Below are positions 17,497 to 26,993 of a stretch of DNA of 64,000 bases, piece by piece (within the stretch, counting starts at the first letter, position 1; each line of letters opens with the position of its first letter). A program made the position numbers and the translations under genes. This DNA comes from Lachnospiraceae bacterium (GTDB lineage: Bacteria > Bacillota > Clostridia > Lachnospirales > Lachnospiraceae). Location: the NCBI GenBank assembly GCA_017617545.1, contig JAFZVZ010000036.1, forward strand, positions 1-64,000, read 5' to 3'. The notes beneath the pieces were generated by a model, which saw only the letters and a program-made list of their open reading frames with translations, had not been told where the DNA came from and searched no databases.

Positions 17497-18336
17497 CTAC
17501 CCCCTTCCGGTCACGCGCCCCGCCACGGCAAACACAATAAACAACACAATATCCAGCACCACGATGGTCGAGCCGACCGGCGTTCCCGCAAGGATCGAGA
17601 TGAACACACCGAACATCGATGTGATCACCGCCGTCACCATCGAGCAGATGGTCACGCCGCGGAAGCTCTTGAACATGCGCATCGCGGAGAGTGCCGGGAA
17701 AATGATCAGCGCGGACGCGAGAAGCGATCCGACCAGATTCATCGCCAGCACTATGATCACGGCAGTGACAGACGCGATCAGCAGATTGTACGCCGAGGCG
17801 CGAAGGCCCGCAGCGCGCGCGAAGGTCTCGTCAAATGTCACCGCAAAGATCCGATAGTAATACAGAACGAACACAACGATCACCACGACGGACATCGCGA
17901 GGCACAGCCACACGTCCTCCGCCTTCAGCGTCAGCAGCGATGTCGAACCGAACAGCGTGCTGCACACGTCGCCGGAGATATTGGCCGACGTCTTGAACAC
18001 GTTCATCATCAGATAGCCGATCGCCAGCGCGCCAACGGAGATCATCGCGATCGCCGCGTCCCCGTGGATCTTCTTGTTCTGCCCGGTCCACAGCAGCAAT
18101 ATCGCCGCCACGATGGTGACCGGGAACACGAACCACAGGTTGTTCGTCAGCTTCATCACCGAGGCGATCGCCATCGCGCCGAACGCGACGTGCGACAGTC
18201 CGTCGCCGATGAAGGAAAATCGTTTCAACACAAGAATGACCCCCAAAAGCGCGGAACTAATGGAGATCATCACCGCGACGAAAAGCGCGTATCGTACGAA
18301 CGGGTACGACATGTATTCCTGTAGCGTACTGATCAT
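17497..18336 (-). CDS. Metal (Zn/Mn-type) ABC transporter permease
   Basis: A 279-residue permease of the ABC-3 family (ZnuB/MntB/TroC type) with eight or more helices. GDGLSHVAFGAMAIA near residue 45 and a DETFARAAGLRASAYN loop are typical. It would form the membrane channel of a zinc or manganese importer. The usual ATPase and metal-binding lipoprotein genes are absent on both sides (asnS upstream, a sugar-binding protein downstream), so it must work with subunits encoded elsewhere. AAGGATG precedes the ATG. Confidence 0.88.
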   Translation of the reverse strand: MISTLQEYMSYPFVRYALFVAVMISISSALLGVILVLKRFSFIGDGLSHVAFGAMAIASVMKLTNNLWFVFPVTIVAAILLLWTGQNKKIHGDAAIAMISVGALAIGYLMMNVFKTSANISGDVCSTLFGSTSLLTLKAEDVWLCLAMSVVVIVVFVLYYYRIFAVTFDETFARAAGLRASAYNLLIASVTAVIIVLAMNLVGSLLASALIIFPALSAMRMFKSFRGVTICSMVTAVITSMFGVFISILAGTPVGSTIVVLDIVLFIVFAVAGRVTGRG

Positions 18337-18413
18337 GGGTTCATCCTTGTGGGTATAGTAGTGTAATAATTCATAGACGCAATTCGCAAAAAAGCGTCTA
18401 TGAAGTCACCTTA

Positions 18414-19805
18414 TCACAGGTCACAGTTATTTACTGTACGCGGGAACGGGATCACGTCTCTGATATTGCTCATGCCCGTGAGGTACATGATGCAGCGCTC
18501 AAAGCCGAGACCGAAGCCAGCGTGGCGGGCGGAGCCGTACTTGCGGAGGTCGAGGTAGAACCCGTAGTCCTCCTTCTTCATGCCGAGCTCCTCGATGCGC
18601 GTAACGAGCTTGTCATAGTCGTCCTCACGCTGGGAACCACCGATGATCTCGCCGATGCCGGGGACGAGGCAGTCTGCCGCTGCCACTGTCTTTCCGTCCG
18701 GGTTGAGCTTCATGTAGAACGCCTTGATCTCCTTCGGATAGTCCGTCACGAAGACCGGCTTCTTGAAGATCTGCTCGGTCAGGTAGCGCTCATGCTCGGT
18801 CTGCAGATCGCAGCCCCAGTATACCTTGTATTCGAACTTGTCGTTGTTCTCCTCGAGAAGCTTGATCGCGTCGGTGTACGTCACGCGGCCGAAATCGGAG
18901 TTTGCGACGTGCGTGAGACGCTCGATCAGACCCTTGTCAACGAAATTGTTGAAGAACTCCATCTCCTCGGGAGCATTTTCCAAAACATAGTTGATGATGT
19001 ACTTCAACATCGCCTCGGCGAGATCGCAGTCATCCTTGAGGTCGGCAAATGCGATCTCCGGCTCGATCATCCAGAACTCCGCCGCGTGGCGCGTGGTGTT
19101 CGAATTTTCCGCGCGGAAGGTCGGTCCGAACGTGTAGATGTTGCGGAACGCCATCGCGAACGTCTCACCGTTGAGCTGACCGCTCACGGTCAGGTTCGTG
19201 GGCTTGTTGAAGAAATCCTTCGTGTAGTCAACCTTGCCGTCTTCGGTCATCGGAACGTTCGCAAGGTCGAGCGTCGTCACCTGGAACATCTCGCCTGCGC
19301 CCTCACAGTCGCTGCCGGTGATGAGCGGGGTGTGAACGTACACAAAGCCTCTCTCCTGGAAGAACTTGTGGATCGCGTAAGCCGCGAGCGAACGGACGCG
19401 GAACACTGCCTGGAACGTGTTGGTTCTCGGGCGGAGATGCGTCATCGTACGCAGGTATTCCAATGTGTGGCGCTTCTTCTGCATCGGATAGCTCGGATCG
19501 GACGCGCCCTCAAGCGCAACCTCCGTCGCCTGGATCTCGAACGGCTGCTTCGCGTCGGGAGTAGCGACGAGCATGCCGGTCACGATGACCGCGGTGCCCG
19601 CGCCGAAGTGCGTGATCTCCTCAAAGTTCGCGAGAGCGTCGGTGTACACAACCTGAAGCGTCTCAAAATAGGTGCCGTCATTGATCACCAGAAATCCGAA
19701 ATTCTTCGAGTCGCGATTCGAGCGTACCCATCCTCCGACGGAAACCGTCGTGCCGTAATAGTCTTCGCGCTGTCTGTACAGCTGCTTCACAGTGATCAAA
19801 TCCAT
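18414..19805 (-). CDS. asnS: Asparaginyl-tRNA synthetase
   Basis: A 463-residue class IIb synthetase charging tRNA-Asn. The N-terminal OB-fold starts at [18 protein letters not shown]. Motif 2 is seen in [19 protein letters not shown] and motif 3 in [15 protein letters not shown] near the C-terminus. Length matches bacterial AsnRS. The ATG at 19805 follows GAGGAGGT; earlier in-frame starts lack a site. No T-box leader is visible in the 170 bases upstream. Confidence 0.96.
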   Translation of the reverse strand: MDLITVKQLYRQREDYYGTTVSVGGWVRSNRDSKNFGFLVINDGTYFETLQVVYTDALANFEEITHFGAGTAVIVTGMLVATPDAKQPFEIQATEVALEGASDPSYPMQKKRHTLEYLRTMTHLRPRTNTFQAVFRVRSLAAYAIHKFFQERGFVYVHTPLITGSDCEGAGEMFQVTTLDLANVPMTEDGKVDYTKDFFNKPTNLTVSGQLNGETFAMAFRNIYTFGPTFRAENSNTTRHAAEFWMIEPEIAFADLKDDCDLAEAMLKYIINYVLENAPEEMEFFNNFVDKGLIERLTHVANSDFGRVTYTDAIKLLEENNDKFEYKVYWGCDLQTEHERYLTEQIFKKPVFVTDYPKEIKAFYMKLNPDGKTVAAADCLVPGIGEIIGGSQREDDYDKLVTRIEELGMKKEDYGFYLDLRKYGSARHAGFGLGFERCIMYLTGMSNIRDVIPFPRTVNNCDL

Positions 19806-19978
19806 GGTAACCTCCTCGATGCGGTGTTCCTCCGGCCCTCTTTCGGACCGTCTCACCCGCAGCTACGCGATCGCGCGCCCGGCCGCATCAATTTATTAAT
19901 GTATAATGCGCGAATATACTCTTGTTTCACGCAATTGTCAAGCATTTTTCGGAAAATGGCATGCCCGTCCCGGGCGCA

Positions 19979-22765
19979 TTACGCCTGCTTTAAGTACTTC
20001 TTCTCGAACTCTGCGATCGGCATCGGGCGCTCGAAGAGGTAGCCCTGCGCCGTCGTGAAACCGCAGCTGTGCAGGAATTCCGCCTGCTCCTCGGTCTCCA
20101 CGCCCTCGAACACCGCCTCCTTGTGGACCGAAGCGATCATGTCGCACATGCAGCGGACGTACTCCTGCTCGGTGCGGGACGTACCGATGTTCTTGAGGAA
20201 GTTGCGGCTGATCTTCACATGGTCGACCGGAGCCGTGATCAGCATGGACAGTGACTCGTTGCCGGAGCCGAAATCATCGAGCGTGATCGTGAAACCGCGG
20301 CGCTGCAGATCCTTGATACTGCTGCTTGCGCTCGACTGGTCCGCCGCGAGCATCGCCTCGTTAACCTCGAGCTCGAGGAATTTTCCGTCGACGCCGTACT
20401 GCTCGGCAAGGCGGCTGATGCGCTCATCAAACTTCGCGAAACCTGCGTTGTGCTTGGAGAAGTTCACCGAGATCGGAACCATCGGGATGCCCTTCTTCTT
20501 CCAGTTGCGGAGCGTCTGCAGGACGTTCGTGTAGATGCAGAAGTCGAGGTCGGCAATGTGGCCGGTCTTCTCGAGGATCGGGACGAAATCGGCGGGGGAA
20601 CGGTACGTTCCGTCGTCGTTGACCCAACGCGCGAGAGCCTCGGCGCCGATGACCTTGCGGCCTTCGAGGGAGAACTTCGGAAGCAGGAACACCTCGATCT
20701 TGTTGTCGCGGATCGCGGTCTGGATCTCGCCGGCGATCGTCTGCTCGTAGGAGCGTTTCGCGCGGAGCTCGTCGGTGCAGATGCAGTACAGACTGTTCTG
20801 CTCCGCCTTCGCCTGCTTTCTCGCGAGGTTCGCGTTGTCCATCGCGAGCGCGATATCATGCTCGCCACGGCGCAGGAAATACACGCCGTTCGTCAGCTGG
20901 ATATCGATGCCCGGGTACACCTTCGACTGATGCTCCACAAACACCTTCGACCAGCTGCGAAGCTTCGCGATGACCTGGTCCTCCGTCTGCCCGTTCACGT
21001 AGATCAGGAAGTAGTCGGAGTGGATACGGCAGGCAAAACATCTCTTGCCCTTGCGAAGGAACATCGAACCGAAGTCCTTCAGGATGCGGTCGCCCGCGGG
21101 ATATCCGAATTTTTCGTTGATGTACGAAAAATCATTGATGTCACAGTAAATGATCGCGTGCACGGGATCCATCTCGGGATCGGCGAGCACCTCCTGCACA
21201 CGGCCGCGGAACGCGGTACGGTTGTACAGGTTGGTCAGGCGGTCCGTCGAATTCAGACGGTTGATGATCATGCGGTCGTTGCTGCGCTCCTTCTGGCGGC
21301 GACGCTCCTCGTCGATGACCGTCAGACGGCCGTAGATGTAGATGACCGCTCCGTTCGCGTCCTTGATGCCGATCATGTTGACCTTGCACCACTTGTATTC
21401 CTTGGCATCGAGCTTGATGCGGAACTCACCCTTGCCGTTCGTGCCGCCGAGCGCGTTGCGCAAAACTTCCATGAACTGCTCATAGTCCTCGGAGTGGCAG
21501 AACTCGCGCGGCAGATCACCGCTCAGAACGTTGGCGATCATGCTCTCGCGTCCGAACTGCTCGCTGATGCGCGAAGGCAGGCTCAGGCGGTCCTCCTTGA
21601 CGTCGTAGCTGAACTGCACGTCGTCCGAGACATCCTCAAGCTGGCGATAGCGGTCAAGCTGATGCTTCATGCTCAGCTCCGCGTTGATGCGCTGCGTGAT
21701 ATCCGTCAGGACACAGCTCACGAGCGAGTGTCCGTCATCCGAGTGCCATACGACGAGCGCGTTGCAGTGAACCCACGCCACACTTCCGTCGAACCGGTTC
21801 ACACGGAACTCCGCCGCCGACACGGCGTTGGTCTCGAGCCGCGAGTCGAACAGGCGCATCACGGCCTTATTGTCCTCTGCCGCCACGATCGCCGGCAGGA
21901 AATTGTCATGGATCTGCGTGAACTCGTCCTTCGTGTGTCCGATGATGTCGTAAAATACATCGTTCGCGTACACAACCTCAGGCACGTTGTCTCTTGCGAT
22001 ACGGCCCTGGTACTCGAACACCGCGACACCCACGGGGAGCGTCTCCAGAAGGCCGGAAACCTGGCGCTTGCGGAGCATTTCACCCGTGATCTGCGTGATG
22101 GTAACATCGAACAGGCCGTTCTTCATCATTTTCTTCTGTCTGCGCACGAAGCACTGCACCGGGATCGCGCGGCCCTCCGCGGAGATCATGCGGTGCTCAA
22201 TGCAGACGACCATCTGCTTGCGGATCTTCTCGTCGAGAATGCGACGGATCGCTTCGCGGTCGTCGGGGTACACATAGTCAAGGTAGCTGCCGAAGGTCGC
22301 GCCCGCATGGCTTCTGGTGCGGCGTCCGCCCTCGCTCTCGTCGGAGAGGCCGAGCATCTCGCTCACGCCGGCGTCGCAATCCACGATCGTGTACTGGTCG
22401 TCACCCTTGATGGTGCATGTTCCGTAGTACACCTGGCGCGCGGTCCCCTTGCCGCCTTCCGCCGCAAGGTTGCCCTTGTCACCGACAAGTTCATTCAGGA
22501 AACCCAAAAGCACGGGCTCGCCGGCGTAGGAATTCAGGATCAGCTTCCTCGCCCGGGGCTGTCCGGTACAGATGAACAGGCATGACAGGAATATCGCCCA
22601 CGTCAAAGGATACGCTCCACGCTCGATGGAACTCACCGTCTGCCTCGTGATACCGATCGTCTCGCCGAATTCTTCCTGCGACAGTTTCATGTTCTTCCGA
22701 TACGTCGGCAGGTTCTTCGCAAAGATGGTCAGCATCTTCTTCCGTTCATTGTCCTCCAGTCTCAT
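19979..22765 (-). CDS. HTH-PAS-GGDEF(degenerate)-EAL signalling protein
   Basis: A 928-residue cytoplasmic protein. Residues about 15-70 form an XRE-type helix-turn-helix (LSQEEFGETIGITRQTVSSIERG). Two or three PAS-like domains follow (about 110-450). The diguanylate cyclase domain has RIHSDYF in place of GGDEF, so it is probably catalytically dead. The EAL domain looks active: GAEALARW, VNFSKHN, ELEVNE, LDDFGSGNESLSM and EGVETEEQAEF are present. It is thus a likely c-di-GMP phosphodiesterase, possibly one that also binds DNA. The ATG at 22765 is at good spacing from GAGGAG; a GTG two codons earlier is too close to it. Confidence 0.88.
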   Translation of the reverse strand: MRLEDNERKKMLTIFAKNLPTYRKNMKLSQEEFGETIGITRQTVSSIERGAYPLTWAIFLSCLFICTGQPRARKLILNSYAGEPVLLGFLNELVGDKGNLAAEGGKGTARQVYYGTCTIKGDDQYTIVDCDAGVSEMLGLSDESEGGRRTRSHAGATFGSYLDYVYPDDREAIRRILDEKIRKQMVVCIEHRMISAEGRAIPVQCFVRRQKKMMKNGLFDVTITQITGEMLRKRQVSGLLETLPVGVAVFEYQGRIARDNVPEVVYANDVFYDIIGHTKDEFTQIHDNFLPAIVAAEDNKAVMRLFDSRLETNAVSAAEFRVNRFDGSVAWVHCNALVVWHSDDGHSLVSCVLTDITQRINAELSMKHQLDRYRQLEDVSDDVQFSYDVKEDRLSLPSRISEQFGRESMIANVLSGDLPREFCHSEDYEQFMEVLRNALGGTNGKGEFRIKLDAKEYKWCKVNMIGIKDANGAVIYIYGRLTVIDEERRRQKERSNDRMIINRLNSTDRLTNLYNRTAFRGRVQEVLADPEMDPVHAIIYCDINDFSYINEKFGYPAGDRILKDFGSMFLRKGKRCFACRIHSDYFLIYVNGQTEDQVIAKLRSWSKVFVEHQSKVYPGIDIQLTNGVYFLRRGEHDIALAMDNANLARKQAKAEQNSLYCICTDELRAKRSYEQTIAGEIQTAIRDNKIEVFLLPKFSLEGRKVIGAEALARWVNDDGTYRSPADFVPILEKTGHIADLDFCIYTNVLQTLRNWKKKGIPMVPISVNFSKHNAGFAKFDERISRLAEQYGVDGKFLELEVNEAMLAADQSSASSSIKDLQRRGFTITLDDFGSGNESLSMLITAPVDHVKISRNFLKNIGTSRTEQEYVRCMCDMIASVHKEAVFEGVETEEQAEFLHSCGFTTAQGYLFERPMPIAEFEKKYLKQA

Positions 22766-22939
22766 ATGCACTCCTCTCTCTTCCGCCGCGGTTCCCGCCC
22801 GCCCCGCTCGCGCGTTGCGTCAGCGTTTCCCTGCGGCTTTGATACAACATTTTTCCGTTTCTGTATATACGTAATATTGCTCAGTCTGTCCGGCTCAATC
22901 CGATCGATCCGTTTAGATCAGTACAGCCCCTCGTCCCGG

Positions 22940-24160
22940 TCAGTCAAGCCTCCCGGGACCGTCCCCGATCTCGACGACGTAAAATGTCGCCGGATACCCG
23001 ATCGTCTGCCCGTACGTCTCACCGACCTCGCGGATCAGCTGCTCGACATTCTCCTCCTTCACAAGGCACACGGCACAGCCGCCGAACCCTGCTCCGGTCA
23101 TGCGCGCCCCGATGACGCCCGGCACCTTCCACGCCGCCTCGACTAATGTGTCGAGCTCTCGGCCGGTCACCTCGTAATCGTCGCGAAGCGACACGTGCGA
23201 CGCGTTCATCAGCTGCCCGAACTCAGCGAGATCACCGTTCTTCAGCGCTTCCACCGCACGGATCGTGCGACGGTTCTCATACACCGCGTGACGCGCTCTT
23301 CTATAGCGCACCGGCGACGCGATCGCACCGGCCATCGCCTCAAACTCCGCTTCGGTGAGGGATCCGAGCGACGGGATTGCCGCTGCCTGCGCTGCCACAG
23401 CATCCGTAGCTTTCGCCGCAGCCGCCTGCAGCTCCGCAAGCGCCTCCTCACACTCCGCGCGCCGCTCGTTGTATTTCGATTCCCCAAGGCCGCGCTTATG
23501 GTTTGTATTCATGATGACGATCCTCACACCGTCCATGGCGATCGGCGCGTACTCGTACGCAAGCGTCGCCGTGTCGAGGAAGATCGCGTGATCCTTCTTG
23601 CCCATCGCGATCGCGAACTGGTCCATGATGCCGCAGTTGACGCCGATGAAGGCATTTTCCGCGCGCTGACCGATCAACGCGTTCGTGATCCCGTCGTAGT
23701 CAAATCCGAACATGTCCCGAAGGATCTCACCCGTCAGAACCTCGATGGATGCCGACGAGGACAGACCCGAGGAGTTCGGTATCGTCCCGCAGTACATAAT
23801 ATCGAGCCCGCGGTCCGCAGCATACCCCTGCTCCGCGGCCGCCCACAGAACGCCCTTTACGTAATTCGTCCAGCCGTCCTCGGCGCGGTACGAAAGCCCG
23901 TCCAGCGAACTCTCGATCACACCGTTCTGCGGAAAATTCACCGAGTACATCCGCAGCTTCCGATCATCCCGCTTCCGCGCGACCGCGTAGGTTCCGATCG
24001 TCAGCGCACACGGGAACACGTGCCCGCCGTTATAGTCGGTGTGCTCGCCGATCAGGTTGACGCGACCGGGCGCAAAATACACCCGCGCATCCCCGCCGTC
24101 GCCGAACACCTCGGCAAACTGTCTGCGCAGCTCTTCGATTGTTATCGTATCCTGCTCCAA
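22940..24160 (-). CDS. galK: Galactokinase
   Basis: A 406-residue GHMP kinase phosphorylating galactose to galactose-1-phosphate in the Leloir pathway. The galactokinase signature APGRVNLIGEHTDYNGGHV is near residue 30, the ATP-binding SSGLSSSAS near 130, and ARMTGAGFGGCAV near the end. The start is TTG at 24160 with GGAG 8 bases upstream; no better start exists before the signature. It begins 36 bases after the LacI-sensor/GGDEF gene, so the two are probably co-transcribed. galT and galE are not in this window. Confidence 0.95.
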   Translation of the reverse strand: MEQDTITIEELRRQFAEVFGDGGDARVYFAPGRVNLIGEHTDYNGGHVFPCALTIGTYAVARKRDDRKLRMYSVNFPQNGVIESSLDGLSYRAEDGWTNYVKGVLWAAAEQGYAADRGLDIMYCGTIPNSSGLSSSASIEVLTGEILRDMFGFDYDGITNALIGQRAENAFIGVNCGIMDQFAIAMGKKDHAIFLDTATLAYEYAPIAMDGVRIVIMNTNHKRGLGESKYNERRAECEEALAELQAAAAKATDAVAAQAAAIPSLGSLTEAEFEAMAGAIASPVRYRRARHAVYENRRTIRAVEALKNGDLAEFGQLMNASHVSLRDDYEVTGRELDTLVEAAWKVPGVIGARMTGAGFGGCAVCLVKEENVEQLIREVGETYGQTIGYPATFYVVEIGDGPGRLD

Positions 24161-24196
24161 AGCTGTGTCTCCAACCAGAAACCTCGCTTCCCGCGA

Positions 24197-26119
24197 TCAC
24201 TCCTCGGGAGTCTCGCGCAGAAAACTGCGGGATTTCTTATTTTCCGTCTTATTCTCGTACATGCGGTCGTCGCTCATCGTCATCCACTCACCGAGCTCAC
24301 GCTCCTCCGTGCCCTTGCAGATGGCGTGGCCGTAGCTTGCGTACACCAGGTACGGCCGCTTCGAGCGGTTGTTGTAGTCCTCGAGGAAGGCGTCGAAGCG
24401 CTCGTAGAACCGCTCCACATCCTCCTCGTTGTAATCCGTCGCGAGCACCTGGAACTCATCTCCGCCGACGCGGTAACACAGCTCGTTCGAGAAGCATGCC
24501 GCGCAGATGGAGTTGGCGATCGCACGCAGCGCGAGGTCGCCCTGCGCGTGTCCGTAGTTGTCGTTGATCTTCTTTAGGTTGTCCATGTCGATGGAGATGA
24601 TGGCGAGCGTGCGCCCGGTATCCTTCACCTGATCGTACATGCGCTGCGAATCCTCCTCGAACCCGTAACGGTTCTTAAGCCCCGTCAAAACGTCGCTGAC
24701 ATAGAGGCTCGACAGCTTCTTCACCAGTCTCCTCATGCGCGCGTTGATGCGCAGGCGCTCAAGGACGTTGCTGATGATCGTGATGATGTATTGGAAAAAT
24801 GCGAGCGGCGCCTGATGGTCGCGGAAATTGATCATCGCGTAGCCGTAGCATAGCTCCTGAAAATGAAGCGGCACAATGTAGTAGCCGCACGGCACGTCGT
24901 ACACGTACTCATCGGGCAGGATGTCCTCCCTCGCGAACACCTGGTCCACGTGTCCAAGGAGGATCGTCTCCTGGATCGCCGTTCGCAGATGCACCTTGTC
25001 CGTGAACGTGCGCATCTCCTCCGGCTCCGCCACCGAGAAATCCGTATCGTTCAGAACAATGAAGAAGTCGCGGAAATCCTCGTTGTTGAAAATGTATGTG
25101 TAGATGCATTCGTTCAGATCATCCATGTTGTCGGCATTTTCCACGTCGATGCTCATGAAGATCGTCTGCATGTTGTTGTGGTCCGCAAGCTTGTTCGCCT
25201 CAAAATACTTGCGTACCGCTGCCGCTGCCCCCGCGACGCCGTCCCCGCGGCAGCCGCACGATTCGCGGCACACAACACGCGTCGTCACGTAATCGATTTC
25301 CGGCACGGTCTCGTTCTTCATCAATCCGACAAGCATGTCGACCGCGCGGCGTCCCATACCGGCGACGTCGACGCGCACCGAGGTGAGCGACGGGATCTGT
25401 GTCTCCGCGTCGCGCGCATCGTCAAAACCCGTGACGGCGATCTCTTCCGGCACCTTGATCCCGCGGTCCGCGAGCGCGTTGCACACGGCCATCGCCATGT
25501 AGTCGTTCGCGCAAACGATCACGTCGGGGTAGTCGGTGCGGATGTCCAGAAGCTCCGCCACGGCGGCGTTGCCCATGTTTCTCCAGAAATCACCGTAAAA
25601 TATGTCATCCTCATCGAGGGGAATATCGTACTTTGCCATCATCCGGCGGAAGCATTCCAGTCGCTTGATCGCATCCGGGTGATCCTTCGGGCCGCTGACG
25701 TAGCAGAAATCGCGGTACCCGTGCTCCTGTACCAGATGGTCGACGATGCCCTCCATCGAGTTGTCGTCGTCCACCAGGACGCTGTTGTACCCGTCGTACT
25801 GCCGGCGCACACAGACAACCGGGCAGGTCGCCCTCATCCGCACGCGCTCAAGTAACCGGTTGACAACGGTATCGTCGGTAAATGTGTCCAGACACAGAAG
25901 CAATCCGTCCAGATTGCGGAAGTCCGGCAGATCCGCGAGCATGCGCTCGCCGCGCACAAACAGTTCGTTCTTGCCGTACCCGCCGAAAATCGAATAGACC
26001 AGCGTATAATAGCCGTAAGAAGCAGCTCTCTGTTCAATGCTGCTGAGAATGTCGTGCTGGTACTCCGCCGTCGGCTTCGAGATCAGCACACCGATCTTTT
26101 TGCTCTTCCCTAAATTCAT
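24197..26119 (-). CDS. LacI-type sugar-sensor domain fused to an active GGDEF domain
   Basis: A 640-residue cytoplasmic protein. It starts directly with a periplasmic-binding-protein fold of LacI/GalR type (KKIGVLISKP, then VIVCANDYMAMAVCNALADRG and VTGFDDARDAE), but the usual DNA-binding headpiece is absent. A Cys-rich junction (CRESCGC) and a linker domain (about 300-460) lead to a C-terminal GGDEF domain with the intact motif RVGGDEFQVLA and KKINDNYGHAQGD. I infer a diguanylate cyclase controlled by a small ligand, perhaps a sugar given the co-transcribed galK. GGAGGAG precedes the ATG. Confidence 0.9.
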   Translation of the reverse strand: MNLGKSKKIGVLISKPTAEYQHDILSSIEQRAASYGYYTLVYSIFGGYGKNELFVRGERMLADLPDFRNLDGLLLCLDTFTDDTVVNRLLERVRMRATCPVVCVRRQYDGYNSVLVDDDNSMEGIVDHLVQEHGYRDFCYVSGPKDHPDAIKRLECFRRMMAKYDIPLDEDDIFYGDFWRNMGNAAVAELLDIRTDYPDVIVCANDYMAMAVCNALADRGIKVPEEIAVTGFDDARDAETQIPSLTSVRVDVAGMGRRAVDMLVGLMKNETVPEIDYVTTRVVCRESCGCRGDGVAGAAAAVRKYFEANKLADHNNMQTIFMSIDVENADNMDDLNECIYTYIFNNEDFRDFFIVLNDTDFSVAEPEEMRTFTDKVHLRTAIQETILLGHVDQVFAREDILPDEYVYDVPCGYYIVPLHFQELCYGYAMINFRDHQAPLAFFQYIITIISNVLERLRINARMRRLVKKLSSLYVSDVLTGLKNRYGFEEDSQRMYDQVKDTGRTLAIISIDMDNLKKINDNYGHAQGDLALRAIANSICAACFSNELCYRVGGDEFQVLATDYNEEDVERFYERFDAFLEDYNNRSKRPYLVYASYGHAICKGTEERELGEWMTMSDDRMYENKTENKKSRSFLRETPEE

Positions 26120-26226
26120 ACTCTCCTCCGGCCGTCCACGGCCCGGTCCAAGCTTCCTCTGATACGCTTACTCAGTGACAGTTTCCCATACTGCTACATT
26201 CGACATTTTACACTGTAATTTGCACT

Positions 26227-26289
26227 TTTTCAACGTTAAATTGCTCATTATTTATGTTTTTTGCAATATTTCTATACATTTTCAACGTT
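26227..26289. repeat. Two TTTTCAACGTT boxes 52 bases apart upstream of tadA
   Basis: An identical 11-mer is present at 26227-26237 and 26279-26289 in the AT-rich divergent region between the GGDEF gene and tadA. It could be a pair of regulator sites; no matching regulator is identifiable. A TTGACA box lies at about 26316-26321, but no convincing -10 was found at standard spacing. Confidence 0.35.
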
Positions 26290-26357
26290 CGGTGCTATAC
26301 TTCAGAAAAAAGTACTTGACAAATATAACGCGTTTTTCGTTCGAAAGGAGTCAGTTC

Positions 26358-26855
26358 ATGTCCAACCAGCAACCGGACCATTCCTATTTCATGCGCAAAG
26401 CCATCCATCAGGCGCATCGCGCAACGGCGCTCGGCGAGGTTCCCATCGGCTGCGTCATCGTCCACGAGGGCAAGGTCATCGGCCGCGGTTTCAACCACCG
26501 TCTCACCTCGCATTCCACGCTCGCGCACGCCGAGATCATCGCGATCCGCCAGGCTTGCCGCAAGCTCGGTGACTGGCGCCTGGAGGGCTGCACGATGTAT
26601 GTCACGCTCGAGCCGTGCCAGATGTGCTCCGGTGCGCTCGTCCAGGCACGCATCGACCGCGTCGTCGTCGGCGCGCCCAACCCGAAGGCCGGCTGCGCGG
26701 GCTCCATCCTCAACCTCCTTCAGGTTCCTCAGTTCAACCATCAGGTCGAGATCGTGAACGGCGTGCTCGCAGAGGAATGCAGCGCCCTGCTCACCGACTT
26801 CTTCCGCGACATGCGCACGAGAGAACGAAACAATAAGAACAACGCGGATGCCTGA
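26358..26855 (+). CDS. tadA: tRNA-specific adenosine deaminase
   Basis: A 165-residue zinc deaminase converting adenosine 34 to inosine in tRNA-Arg. The catalytic HAE lies in STLAHAEIIAI (about residue 57) and the zinc cysteines in TLEPCQMCSGA (about 87). Length and the N-terminal FMRKAIHQAHRATALGEVPIGCVIV are typical. GAAAGGAG precedes the ATG at 26358. Confidence 0.95.
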   Translation: MSNQQPDHSYFMRKAIHQAHRATALGEVPIGCVIVHEGKVIGRGFNHRLTSHSTLAHAEIIAIRQACRKLGDWRLEGCTMYVTLEPCQMCSGALVQARIDRVVVGAPNPKAGCAGSILNLLQVPQFNHQVEIVNGVLAEECSALLTDFFRDMRTRERNNKNNADA

Positions 26856-26909
26856 CGCATTTTCCGTCAGATAAAATATCTGTCTCTTTCGGAAAATGTG
26901 CCCTTTTGA

Positions 26910-26938
26910 TAGACTTTTTCCTCTAATCGCGGTACAAT
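26910..26938 (+). promoter_or_regulatory. Promoter for the radical SAM activase gene
   Basis: TAGACT and TACAAT are 17 bases apart, 55 bases before the start codon. Confidence 0.45.
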
Positions 26939-26993
26939 ACTTGTATCCCGTGGGGCAGTCTTTCGATACCGCGCCCCACTCACGGAGGTTCCC

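Noticed and set aside
18346..19978. T-box or other leader before asnS
   Set aside because: The 170 bases before asnS contain no specifier stem, no GGTGG-type T-box and no terminator/antiterminator pair.
20450..22585. 711-codon open frame on the plus strand
   Set aside because: Antisense to the HTH-PAS-GGDEF-EAL gene, which has clear domains.
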